Part shown: positions 1 to 6,690 of the stretch, piece after piece
Numbering within the stretch: the stretch's first letter is position 1
Layout of the letters: each line of letters begins with the position of its first letter
Origin: JBHJOF01 sp050330055
GTDB taxonomy: Bacteria > Pseudomonadota > Alphaproteobacteria > Kiloniellales > JAKSDN01
Direction: 5' to 3'
Assembly: GCA_050330055.1 (NCBI GenBank)
Contig: JBHJOF010000154.1
Span: 1-21,405, forward strand
Length of the DNA stretch: 21,405 nt
The notes under the pieces: generated by a model
The model's input: the letters and a program-made list of their open reading frames with translations, nothing else
What the model was told of the DNA's origin: nothing
Databases searched by the model: none
Position numbers and translations under genes: made by a program

Positions 1-45
1 GATAGGCCTGACGGCCGGCACCCGACGCCGGCCGTCAGGCCTATC
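1..45. repeat. Perfect 18-bp inverted repeat at the window edge (probable assembly or chimera fold-back)
   Basis: Bases 1-18 are the exact reverse complement of bases 28-45, separated by 9 bp. The right arm reads in frame as plausible glutamate dehydrogenase sequence (AGRQAYLDEGIACY). The left arm adds two in-frame stops to the same frame. The simplest reading is a chimeric or fold-back end, and not biological sequence, for about bases 1-18. Confidence 0.75.
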
Positions 46-2291
46 TGGACGAAGGAATCGCCTGCTACAAGACTTTCATCGCCGGCCTGCTCGACATCAC
101 CGACAACCTCAAGGGCAGCGACGTGGTGCCGCCGCCCGCCGTGGTGCGGCGCGACGGCGACGATCCCTACCTGGTGGTCGCCGCTGACAAGGGCACGGCG
201 ACCTTCTCGGACATCGCCAACGACGTCAGCCGGCAGTACGGCTTCTGGCTCGACGACGCCTTCGCCTCGGGCGGCTCGGCCGGCTACGACCACAAGAAGA
301 TGGCCATCACCGCCCGCGGCGCCTGGGAATCGGTGAAGCGCCACTTCCGCGAGCTCGGCAAGAACATCCAGGAGAAGGACTTCACCTGCATCGGCGTCGG
401 CGACATGGCGGGAGACGTTTTCGGCAACGGCATGCTGCTGTCCAAGCACATCCGCCTTCTGGCCGCTTTCAACCACATGCACATCTTCATCGATCCCGAC
501 CCGGACCCGGCGGCGAGCTGGAGGGAGCGCAAGCGGCTCTTCGACCTGCCGGGCTCGACCTGGGACAGCTACGACAGGGCACTGATCTCCAAGGGCGGCG
601 GCGTGTTCGACCGCAAGGCCAAGTCGATCCCGATCTCGCCGGAGATGAAACGCGCCTTCGGCATCGCCGAGGCCAAGCTGACGCCGAGCGACCTGATCCG
701 GGCGTTGCTGCAGGCCGACGTCGAGCTGCTCTGGTTCGGCGGCATCGGCACCTATGTCAAGTCGAGCGAGGAGTCGAACAGCGAGGTCGGCGACCGGGCG
801 AACGACGCCCTGCGCGTCGACGCCGAGGCTCTACAGGCCAAGGTGATCGGCGAGGGCGCCAACCTGGGTGTGACGCAGCGCGGCCGCATCGAGTTCGCCA
901 TGCACGGTGGCCACATCAACACCGACTCGATCGATAACTCGGCCGGCGTCGACTGCTCGGACCACGAGGTCAACATCAAGATCCTGCTGGGCGACGCCGA
1001 GCAGTCCGGCAAGCTGTCCCGCAAGCAGCGCGATCGCCTGCTGGAATCCATGACCGACGAGGTGGCCGAGCTGGTGCTGCGCGACAACTACCTGCAGACC
1101 CAGGCGATCTCGGTCACCCACCAGCTCGGCGCCCACCTGCTCGACCGCCTGGCGCGCTTCATGCGCGGCCTGGAGAAGCAGGGCCTGCTCGACCGGGCGA
1201 TCGAGCAGCTGCCGGACGACGAGGCGGTGCTGGAGCGGCAGAAGCTGGGCATCGGCATGACCCGGCCGGAGCTCGCCGTGCTGCTGTCCTATGCCAAGAT
1301 CGTGCTCTACGACTGGCTGCTGGACTCCGACCTGCCGGACGATCCCTATTTCGCCGGCGAGCTGGCCGGCTATTTCCCCAAAGCGCTACAGAAGAAGTAC
1401 GCGGCCGAAATCGGCCGCCACCGGCTGCATCGCGAGATCGTCGCCACCGTTGTGACCAACAGCCTGGTCAATCGCCTGGGGCCGGCCTTCCTGCACGAGG
1501 TCGGCGAGAAGACTGGCCTGCCGCCGGCCGAGATCGCGCGCGGCTACGTCATCTGCCGCGAGATCTTCGCCATGCGCGCGCTCTGGGCCGAGATCGAGGC
1601 GCTGGACAACAAGGCGCCGGCCTCGACCCAGGCCGCCATGCTGATCGAGTGCGGCCGGCTGATCGAGCGCGTCACCGTCTGGTTCCTGCGCGAGGCCGGC
1701 CACCCGCTCGACATCGTCGGCCTGACCGGCGAGTACGGCGAGGGCGTCGGCTATCTCATGGCCAACCTGCGCGACCTGTTGCCGGAGAGCGACGTCGCCT
1801 ATCTGAGCGAGCGTAGCGCCGCGCTGATCGAGCAGGGCGTCCCGGCGCCGCTGGCCGACCGCATCGCCAACCTGTCGCTGTTGTCGCCGGCCTGCGACAT
1901 CGTGCGTATCGCCCGCGGCGCCAAGCTGCCGGTGCCGCACGTTGGCCAAGCCTACTTCGCCATCGGCGCCCGCTTCGGCTTCGACTGGCTGCGCCGCGCC
2001 GCCGGCCTGCTGCCGGCCGACACGGCCTGGGACAAGCTGGCGGTCACGGCGATCATCGACGACCTCTTCGGCCACCAGAGCGAGCTCACCTCGCGGGTGC
2101 TGACGGTGGCCGGCAACGGCGCTGCGGACGGGGCGGTGCCGACGGAGGTGATCGACTCCTGGGCCGAGGCGCGGCGTCCGCTTGTCAACCGCACCGAGCA
2201 GCTGCTGGCCGAGCTGAAGTCGACCGGCACCCCCGACTTCGCCATGCTGGCCGTCGCCAACCGCCAACTCAAGTCGATGGTGAGTGGCTAG
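12..2291 (+). CDS. NAD-specific glutamate dehydrogenase, large (about 180 kDa) type, C-terminal half (5' truncated)
   Basis: It oxidatively deaminates glutamate to 2-oxoglutarate and ammonia with NAD+, a catabolic cytoplasmic enzyme. The visible part starts within the catalytic region: CYKTFI and LLDITDN (about 61-110), DPYLVVAADKGTATFSDIAN (about 165-222), SGGSAGYDHKK (about 268-300) and the dinucleotide-binding motif GVGDMAGDVFGNG (393-431), followed by the long helical C-terminal domain of this family. The family is usually about 1,600 residues, so roughly the first half lies outside the window. The frame is open from base 12, but bases 3-5 (TAG) and 9-11 (TGA) are in-frame stops inside an 18-bp fold-back, so I treat the gene as truncated by a contig end and not as a pseudogene. 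It ends SMVSG-TAG and is convergent with the radical SAM gene, 37 bp away. The family assignment is very secure. Confidence 0.95.
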   Translation, partial: RPAPDAGRQAYLDEGIACYKTFIAGLLDITDNLKGSDVVPPPAVVRRDGDDPYLVVAADKGTATFSDIANDVSRQYGFWLDDAFASGGSAGYDHKKMAITARGAWESVKRHFRELGKNIQEKDFTCIGVGDMAGDVFGNGMLLSKHIRLLAAFNHMHIFIDPDPDPAASWRERKRLFDLPGSTWDSYDRALISKGGGVFDRKAKSIPISPEMKRAFGIAEAKLTPSDLIRALLQADVELLWFGGIGTYVKSSEESNSEVGDRANDALRVDAEALQAKVIGEGANLGVTQRGRIEFAMHGGHINTDSIDNSAGVDCSDHEVNIKILLGDAEQSGKLSRKQRDRLLESMTDEVAELVLRDNYLQTQAISVTHQLGAHLLDRLARFMRGLEKQGLLDRAIEQLPDDEAVLERQKLGIGMTRPELAVLLSYAKIVLYDWLLDSDLPDDPYFAGELAGYFPKALQKKYAAEIGRHRLHREIVATVVTNSLVNRLGPAFLHEVGEKTGLPPAEIARGYVICREIFAMRALWAEIEALDNKAPASTQAAMLIECGRLIERVTVWFLREAGHPLDIVGLTGEYGEGVGYLMANLRDLLPESDVAYLSERSAALIEQGVPAPLADRIANLSLLSPACDIVRIARGAKLPVPHVGQAYFAIGARFGFDWLRRAAGLLPADTAWDKLAVTAIIDDLFGHQSELTSRVLTVAGNGAADGAVPTEVIDSWAEARRPLVNRTEQLLAELKSTGTPDFAMLAVANRQLKSMVSG

Positions 2292-2297
2292 GCAGGC

Positions 2298-2338
2298 CTT
2301 CGCAGAGAAGCGGCTCGCCGCCTCTCGCCTAGGCGAAG
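2298..2338. terminator. Possible bidirectional terminator hairpin between convergent genes
   Basis: GAGAAGCGGC (2305-2314) pairs with GCCGCCTCTC (2317-2326) with one mismatch and a 2-nt loop. The outer arms CTTCGC (2298-2303) and GCGAAG (2333-2338) can extend the stem. It lies between the stop of the glutamate dehydrogenase gene and the stop of the radical SAM gene, and overlaps the latter's stop codon (2329-2331). There is no T-run on either side, so it would not be a classical intrinsic terminator. Confidence 0.35.
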
Positions 2339-3594
2339 AGTCCCCTGCGGTGCTTCTCGTAGGTGATGGCCTCGAACCTGAGGCCCAGGCGGCGGGCATG
2401 GTCGTAGGCGCCTCGCACCTCGCTGGTCTTGGGCCGGCGCGCGATTTCGGCGTAGCGCTCCTGGTACTTGGCGCTGGCCGGATCGCAGAAGTTGTCCGGC
2501 CGGTACTGGTCCATGATGTTGACCGGCGCCTCCGGCATGACATCCGCGATCCAGTCGAGCACCGGATAGGTGCAGCAGTCCACGTGGTTCGGCATGACGA
2601 GATGCCTGATCGTGAAGTCCTCGCCCCAATCGTGGACCAGCTTCAGATAGCCCGTGACCGTCTCCCAGTAGCGCGGCGTGCGGGCGAGCGCGATCGCGCA
2701 GCGCCCGGGACCGAACTTGAAGTCCGGCAGCCAGACGTCGATCAGGATCCGCAGGATCTTCATCGCCGGGTCGGACAGATAGAAGTTGCTGTTCCACAGC
2801 ATGGGCGCGTTGAAAGCGCCCTGGTAGGTGGCGAAGTCGGAGGAGAGCGGCGTCCGGCCGACAAAGTCCGACTTGACGTCCAGTACACGCTCCAGCACGT
2901 CGCGCGCCGGCTCGGCGAAGGCTCCGCCCAAGAGCACGATCGCCTCGACGATCTTGTGCAGATGGATCGCGGGGTCTCCGCCGACCCAGTTCACGTTGTG
3001 GCAGCCCTCCATGCGTAACAGCCAGGCCATCGCGGCAAGCTCCCGGGCGTCGACCGCCATCCCGTTGTCCCTGTCGGTGCTGATGTCGCCGTTCTGGCAA
3101 AAGGCGCAGCGCATGTTGCAGGAGGTGAAGAAGATCGTGCCCGAGCCGCGCGTTCCGCGGTACACCAGCTCCTCGCCCGGATGGTGGAAATAAGAGCTGA
3201 CTCGCGTCTCGGCGGCGAGCTTGCAGGCCCCGGACTTGGCGGCCTGGCTGCGATCAACTTGACAGTTCCACTGGCAGAAGTTGCAGTGGCTGAGCATGCG
3301 CTGAGTGAGCGCGCGGCAGAGATCGAGCAGACTGTTGCCCGGGGCCGGCGCCCCCAAGGCCGCACTGCCCTGCCGAATGGCCCGCCAGCGGGCCAGGAAA
3401 TGCGGCGTAAGGCGGTCGAGCTCCGCCCAGAGCTCGTCTTCCGAGGCGTGCTCGAAGGACAGGGCTACCGGGATCGTTCCGGCGATACGGAACTTGGCCG
3501 GCTTGCGATTGACCGCGACGGCGCGATACCAGCGGAGCGACGAGGCCGTCGCCGGATCGTCCCAGGCCCAGAGCTGATCGAAGTCGGTCGACAT
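2329..3594 (-). CDS. Radical SAM protein, PflX/COG1313-like (putative pyruvate formate-lyase activating enzyme homologue)
   Basis: This 421-aa protein carries the radical SAM iron-sulfur motif C159-x3-C163-x2-C166 (CNMRCAFC), followed by GGDP at 205-208 in the position of the SAM-contacting GGE motif. Upstream is a second cysteine cluster, C104-x2-C107-x3-C111 with C124 (CNFCQWNCQVDR...SGAC), the arrangement I associate with COG1313/PflX-like proteins, where it may hold another cluster. Members of this group are often labelled glycyl-radical-enzyme activases, but no glycyl radical enzyme is visible nearby, so the substrate is unknown. The start is the only ATG before residue 100; no good Shine-Dalgarno sequence precedes it, so the N-terminus is uncertain. 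The final residues EKHRRGLFA are intact. It has no co-directional neighbour in the window. Confidence 0.85.
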   Translation of the reverse strand: MSTDFDQLWAWDDPATASSLRWYRAVAVNRKPAKFRIAGTIPVALSFEHASEDELWAELDRLTPHFLARWRAIRQGSAALGAPAPGNSLLDLCRALTQRMLSHCNFCQWNCQVDRSQAAKSGACKLAAETRVSSYFHHPGEELVYRGTRGSGTIFFTSCNMRCAFCQNGDISTDRDNGMAVDARELAAMAWLLRMEGCHNVNWVGGDPAIHLHKIVEAIVLLGGAFAEPARDVLERVLDVKSDFVGRTPLSSDFATYQGAFNAPMLWNSNFYLSDPAMKILRILIDVWLPDFKFGPGRCAIALARTPRYWETVTGYLKLVHDWGEDFTIRHLVMPNHVDCCTYPVLDWIADVMPEAPVNIMDQYRPDNFCDPASAKYQERYAEIARRPKTSEVRGAYDHARRLGLRFEAITYEKHRRGLFA

Positions 3595-3645
3595 GGCACA
3601 GAACCAGCGCTCGCCATGCTACGCTGCGTTGCCGCGACTGTCGAT

Positions 3646-3715
3646 GGCTCACCGGGCTCGCGAGCGGCGGCAAGGTTGCCGAAGCCGCCCTGCGGGACCC
3701 TCCCGCAGGTGAGCC
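3646..3715. repeat. Compact multi-hairpin palindromic element upstream of the radical SAM gene
   Basis: The outer arms GGCTCACC (3646-3653) and GGTGAGCC (3708-3715) are exact complements. Between them, nearly back to back, lie a 10-bp palindrome GCTCGCGAGC (3656-3665), a stem GGCGGC (3666-3671)/GCCGCC (3684-3689), and a stem CTGCGGGA (3690-3697)/TCCCGCAG (3701-3708) with a 3-nt loop; the last two share one base with the outer arm. Almost every base can be paired, giving a cloverleaf-like fold. It could be a structured RNA in the leader of the minus-strand gene (start 3594), or a REP/MITE-like repeat. I do not recognise it as a known riboswitch. Confidence 0.55.
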
Positions 3716-3937
3716 GGGGGCACAGATTCATGCATTTAGCGACGAGACTTTGCGGCTCATCTCACGGTTAGCCATCAACGTCCTAGTCCGCATTAGCATG
3801 GGTGGGATGGAAGGGCGGCGCCGCCCGGCTGGCAAGAATTCAGGTCTATCGCTTGACTCCCGGCGGACACAGATTTCTCGGTCCGTTCGGACGCAAACTG
3901 GAGTATAGTGAAGGCAGCAAGCGGAAGTGAGGACGCC

Positions 3938-4099
3938 ATGTCGAATTGGCCAGTTCTCGTCCTCCAGGTGGGCAGGTTGCCCGACCGACCGTCACGCCGC
4001 TACGCTCGTTTGCATCCTTGTACCATGGAGCCTGCGGCCGAAGGAGAGCCGTGCGCGGTGCCTATGCCCAGATGCGGGGCGCTTCCGGTGCCGGCATGA
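3938..4099 (+). CDS. Possible small protein of 53 aa, unrecognised
   Basis: The ATG at 3938 is preceded by GTGAGGA (3927-3933) at normal Shine-Dalgarno spacing and by a TATAGT -10-like hexamer at 3904-3909. The product begins MSNWPVLVLQVGRL and becomes rich in Pro, Arg and Cys (HPCTMEPAAEGEPC). No domain is recognised and two other frames are open across the same stretch, so chance is a real possibility. The ribosome-binding site and the -10 box are the only support. Confidence 0.25.
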   Translation: MSNWPVLVLQVGRLPDRPSRRYARLHPCTMEPAAEGEPCAVPMPRCGALPVPA

Positions 4100-4236
4100 C
4101 CGACCCCGCTCGGAAGACGGTTCTGGCGGGGCACTTGCCCACTGTGGTTGGACAGGGCTGAGGAGGCGCCCAGTCAACAGCCCGCATTGCGCAACGGGGG
4201 GTCGGCTGACTTGAGCCGGACGGCAAACGTCGGGGG

Positions 4237-4244
4237 AAAGGAGG
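4237..4244 (+). promoter_or_regulatory. Strong ribosome binding site fixing the start at 4250
   Basis: AAAGGAGG at 4237-4244 lies 5 nt before the ATG at 4250. The same frame stays open upstream to 4148, but no comparable site precedes the earlier ATG, so 4250 is preferred. Confidence 0.7.
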
Positions 4245-4249
4245 CAACG

Positions 4250-4675
4250 ATGAAACTGATGAATCTGAAGACGTTGGAAGAACTCAGGCAGGTCGTCGAC
4301 GTTCGCTCTCCCCTTGAGCGTCACCGGATGTCGAAGCAGCAGCGTTTGGAGCGCTGGGCAGAGATTCTGGAGCAGGCACCGCAGGCCTATCTGCGCTCGC
4401 TTTATGAGACCGAGTATGCGAACCAACGCGAACGCTGCGCGCTGCGCGAAGACAATTCACCGCTCACTGTGGCATTCGAAGACCCGGTGCTGCGTGCCGC
4501 AGGGCTGCGAAGCGACAGTTACGGGGACGCGATCAATTTCTTCGAGCTGTCGGATGACGACCTGCACTACATCGTCTGCTATTGCCACCACGGCCCCACA
4601 ATGACCCCCAAGGCGGTGGCGCGTCGCGTGCGCGCCGTGGCCCGTCCCCGGATCTGGAACCGGGTATTGGGTTAG
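4250..4675 (+). CDS. Uncharacterised protein of 141 aa
   Basis: I do not recognise a named family. The protein begins MKLMNLKTLEELRQVVDVRSPL. It then has a charged helical segment (about 27-66, RLERWAEILEQAPQAYLRSLYETEY), a conserved-looking patch PLTVAFEDPVLRAAGL (71-86), the acidic FFELSDDDLHYIV (97-109), and a Cys/His cluster CYCHHG (C110, C112, H113, H114), before a basic tail RRVRAVARPR. There is no signal peptide or membrane segment, so a cytoplasmic protein is likely. The Cys/His cluster could bind metal, but this is inference. Proteins with the same opening (an LKTLEELR-like start followed by RLERWAE) occur, to my recollection, as hypothetical proteins in related alphaproteobacteria. 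The start is set by AAAGGAGG 5 nt upstream. The next gene on this strand, a GNAT enzyme, lies 199 bp downstream. Confidence 0.7.
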   Translation: MKLMNLKTLEELRQVVDVRSPLERHRMSKQQRLERWAEILEQAPQAYLRSLYETEYANQRERCALREDNSPLTVAFEDPVLRAAGLRSDSYGDAINFFELSDDDLHYIVCYCHHGPTMTPKAVARRVRAVARPRIWNRVLG

Positions 4676-4860
4676 GCTGCGGCCATCGTGGTGAAACCGG
4701 CGGCCTGTCCGGAGTGCAGCAGGTAGAGCGGGCGCCTGTGGCAGGCGGGATTGCGGCGGCCGGCGCCGGAGGACGCTTTGTGACCGGAGGGGCCGGGAAG
4801 ACGGCCGAGGCTCCGGCCTCTGGTGCCGGCCGCCGAACAGCGGCATCAGACCTGGATTGA

Positions 4861-4869
4861 AGGGGAGGG
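4861..4869 (+). promoter_or_regulatory. Ribosome binding site supporting a GTG start at 4875
   Basis: AGGGGAGGG at 4861-4869 sits 5 nt before the GTG at 4875. The longer alternative, a TTG at 4857, would place this purine tract inside the coding region and has no site of its own. Confidence 0.6.
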
Positions 4870-4874
4870 CAAGC

Positions 4875-5441
4875 GTGCGGGTCCAGGAGTACGGTCCGGC
4901 GTGGCAAGCCAAGGTAGTCGCGCTGGCCAATCGCGTGCTGGGCAAGGGCTTCTTCGAGAAGCCTTCGGAGATCGCCCTCGATCTCAACTGCTATGTTTTG
5001 ATCTGCACCACCGATGAGGACCAGGTCGCCGGCTTTGCGATCGGCCGATTGCTGCCCAAGGACGGCCTCCAGAGCTTCCTGGAGCACAGGCTCGTGGACC
5101 TCCCCGACGACCTGGAGAAGGCCGATGCCGAAGGAGCATTAGGCGTGATTCAGACCGTTGTCGTAGCGCCTGAGGTTCAGGGCCAGGGGATTGGGACGAA
5201 GCTGCTGCAGATCATGCACGACACGATCGTGGGACGCGGTGCGGACAAGCTGATCGTCACCTTCAAGCGCGGAACGCGAGCAGCCAACGTCGACCGCTTT
5301 ATGGAGAGACTGGGCTTCGCCTTCTGGATGCGGCTCGAAAGCTACTGGAAGCAACGCTGCGATCTCGGCGAGTTCCTCTGCACAGACCGCGGCGAGACCT
5401 GCAGCTGCGAGGCGGTGTTCTATCGCAAGCAAGTTTTCTGA
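4875..5441 (+). CDS. GNAT-family N-acetyltransferase
   Basis: This 188-aa protein has the GNAT acetyl-CoA-binding core. The beta-strand VIQTVVVAPEV (91-101) leads into the pyrophosphate-binding loop QGQGIG (102-107), then a helix GTKLLQIMHD, and later the strand/helix N-VDRFMERLGF (139-148) typical of motif B. The acyl acceptor cannot be told from sequence. The GTG start at 4875 is chosen because of the purine-rich site immediately before it. The C-terminal 27 residues contain four cysteines (C162, C169, C176, C178), unusual for a simple GNAT enzyme and possibly a metal-binding or redox tail. It lies 199 bp downstream of the 141-aa unknown protein and is convergent with the YbjQ gene. Confidence 0.8.
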   Translation: MRVQEYGPAWQAKVVALANRVLGKGFFEKPSEIALDLNCYVLICTTDEDQVAGFAIGRLLPKDGLQSFLEHRLVDLPDDLEKADAEGALGVIQTVVVAPEVQGQGIGTKLLQIMHDTIVGRGADKLIVTFKRGTRAANVDRFMERLGFAFWMRLESYWKQRCDLGEFLCTDRGETCSCEAVFYRKQVF

Positions 5442-5521
5442 CGGCAGTTCTTGGAGAGCACGCGCTTGCAGCCTTGGATCGGCACACCGGCCCGCTCGAG
5501 GTGCGCTCTCCCGTCCGCCGC

Positions 5522-5842
5522 TCACCCCTCCTGCAGGCGCACCGCGGTGCCGTTGGCGCTGACCATCAGCATGCTGTTGCCGACCGTCTCGTAGTCCAAG
5601 TCGACGCCGATCACGGCGTTGGCGCCCAGCTCCTGCGCCTGGGCGACCATGTCGCCGAGGGCGTGCTGCTTGGCGCCGCGCAGCGCCTTCTCGTAGCCGC
5701 CGGCGCGGCCGCCGACCACGTCGCGCACGCTGGCGAAGAAATCTCGGATGAAATTGGCGCCGACGATGGCGTCGCCGCTGACGATGCCCAGGTACTGCAC
5801 GACGCGCTTGCCCTCGACCGCGTCGGTGGTGACGATCAGCAT
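5522..5842 (-). CDS. YbjQ/UPF0145 family protein (DUF74, heavy-metal-binding domain)
   Basis: This 106-aa protein matches the whole length of the YbjQ family: it opens MLIVTTDAVEGKRVVQYLGIVSGDAIVGAN, continues with FVRD-like FIRDFFASVRDVVGGRAGGYEKAL, and ends with the family pattern GANAVIGVDLDYETVG-SMLMVSANGTAV. The family forms pentameric rings of unknown function; the heavy-metal label is historical and not demonstrated for this protein. AGAGGG lies just upstream of the ATG. It is 48 bp downstream of the glutamine amidotransferase gene on the same strand, so the two may be co-transcribed. Confidence 0.92.
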   Translation of the reverse strand: MLIVTTDAVEGKRVVQYLGIVSGDAIVGANFIRDFFASVRDVVGGRAGGYEKALRGAKQHALGDMVAQAQELGANAVIGVDLDYETVGNSMLMVSANGTAVRLQEG

Positions 5843-5870
5843 GGTCCCTCTCTGTTCTTCCGTGTGCCCC

Positions 5871-5896
5871 TGTCGAGCTACTGTGTCGAGCTACTG
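5871..5896. repeat. Exact 13-bp tandem duplication spanning a stop codon
   Basis: TGTCGAGCTACTG occurs twice head to tail at 5871-5883 and 5884-5896. The second copy contains the stop codon of the amidotransferase gene (5891-5893). Deleting one copy would restore the same C-terminus and stop, so the duplication is neutral for the protein and only lengthens the gap to the YbjQ gene. Confidence 0.8.
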
Positions 5897-6637
5897 TGCG
5901 GCGGCGCGACGGCCGCGCAGCAACGCCATGAAGTTGTCATAGAGCTGGCGGGCGTCGCGGTTGAATTCGGCCATGCCAACGGCGGCCGCGGCGTTCAGGT
6001 GCGCCAGGGCGCCCGGGCCCTCGACGGCTTCGAGCGATTGCTCGTAGGCCGGCACGCAGCCCCATTCGCCCACCGTGTCGGCGGTCAGCTCGACGTGATA
6101 CTGGATGCCATAGGCCTGCTCGCCGACCCGCATGGCCTGCACCGGGCAGAGCGGCGATTGCGCCAGCACGAGGGCGCCAGGCGGCGGCTCGATCACCGCG
6201 GCGCCGTGCCACTGCAGGGCCTTGGAAAGGGGGGCGATGCCTCGAAACAGCGGATCGCGCCGGCCCGCATCGGTCAGCTCGACCTCGAGGATGCCGACCT
6301 CCGGCCTTGCCATCGGCCCGACCTTGCCGCCCAGCGCCGCGCCCAGAAGCTGATGCCCGAGGCAGAGCCCCAGATAGGGCAGCTTGCGCTCGCTGACCGC
6401 CTCGCGGATCGCCGCCTTCTCGGCCACCAGCCAGGGGTACTCCGCCTCCTGCCAGACGTCCATCGGACCGCCCATGACGATCAGCGCGTCATAGCCGTCG
6501 AGCTGCGGGATCGTCTCGCCCTCGTCGAGCTCGACCGTATCCCAGGTCACACCGTCGGCGGCCATGAAGTCGCGCAGCACGCCGGGGTGTTCGATCGCGA
6601 TGTGCTGGAAGACGAGGAATCGCATGGTTTGTGCCAT
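5891..6637 (-). CDS. Class I glutamine amidotransferase (GMP synthase glutaminase-like), stand-alone
   Basis: This 248-aa protein is a type 1 glutaminase. MGGPMDVW (55-62) forms the oxyanion region, LGLCLGHQLLG (89-99) carries the nucleophile C92, and GIQYHVE (177-183) supplies the catalytic H181 and E183. It releases ammonia from glutamine, or acts on a gamma-glutamyl compound as PuuD-like homologues do. No synthetase domain is attached and no acceptor enzyme is adjacent, so the substrate is unknown. Two starts are possible: 6637 (MAQTM) and 6625 (MRFLVF). Neither has a clear Shine-Dalgarno sequence, and homologues commonly begin near the second. It is divergent from the MFS gene and upstream of the YbjQ gene. 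Confidence 0.88.
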   Translation of the reverse strand: MAQTMRFLVFQHIAIEHPGVLRDFMAADGVTWDTVELDEGETIPQLDGYDALIVMGGPMDVWQEAEYPWLVAEKAAIREAVSERKLPYLGLCLGHQLLGAALGGKVGPMARPEVGILEVELTDAGRRDPLFRGIAPLSKALQWHGAAVIEPPPGALVLAQSPLCPVQAMRVGEQAYGIQYHVELTADTVGEWGCVPAYEQSLEAVEGPGALAHLNAAAAVGMAEFNRDARQLYDNFMALLRGRRAAAQ

Positions 6638-6690
6638 GATTGTTGCGGTCGGCCCGCCGAAAAGCCGTGGCGCGACTGGCGGTCGAGGGT

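Larger units (their letters stand above)
3716..4249. other. Non-coding stretch with a 14-bp palindrome and one weak small ORF
   Basis: No convincing gene is seen between the hairpin element and the Shine-Dalgarno-led start at 4250. It contains the perfect palindrome GGGCGGCGCCGCCC (3813-3826). It also contains a -10-like TATAGT (3904-3909) without an acceptable -35 at normal spacing, and one short reading frame, listed separately. The base composition is less extreme than in the flanking genes, and the run of short frames in all phases argues against a missed longer gene. Confidence 0.5.

Noticed and set aside
2284..3018. A 244-codon plus-strand frame running on after the glutamate dehydrogenase gene
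   Set aside because: It lies antisense to the radical SAM gene, whose cysteine motifs and length show which strand codes.
3853..3909. TTGACT (3853-3858) and TATAGT (3904-3909) as one promoter
   Set aside because: The spacing is 45 bp, far outside the 16-19 bp range; neither has a good partner at normal distance.
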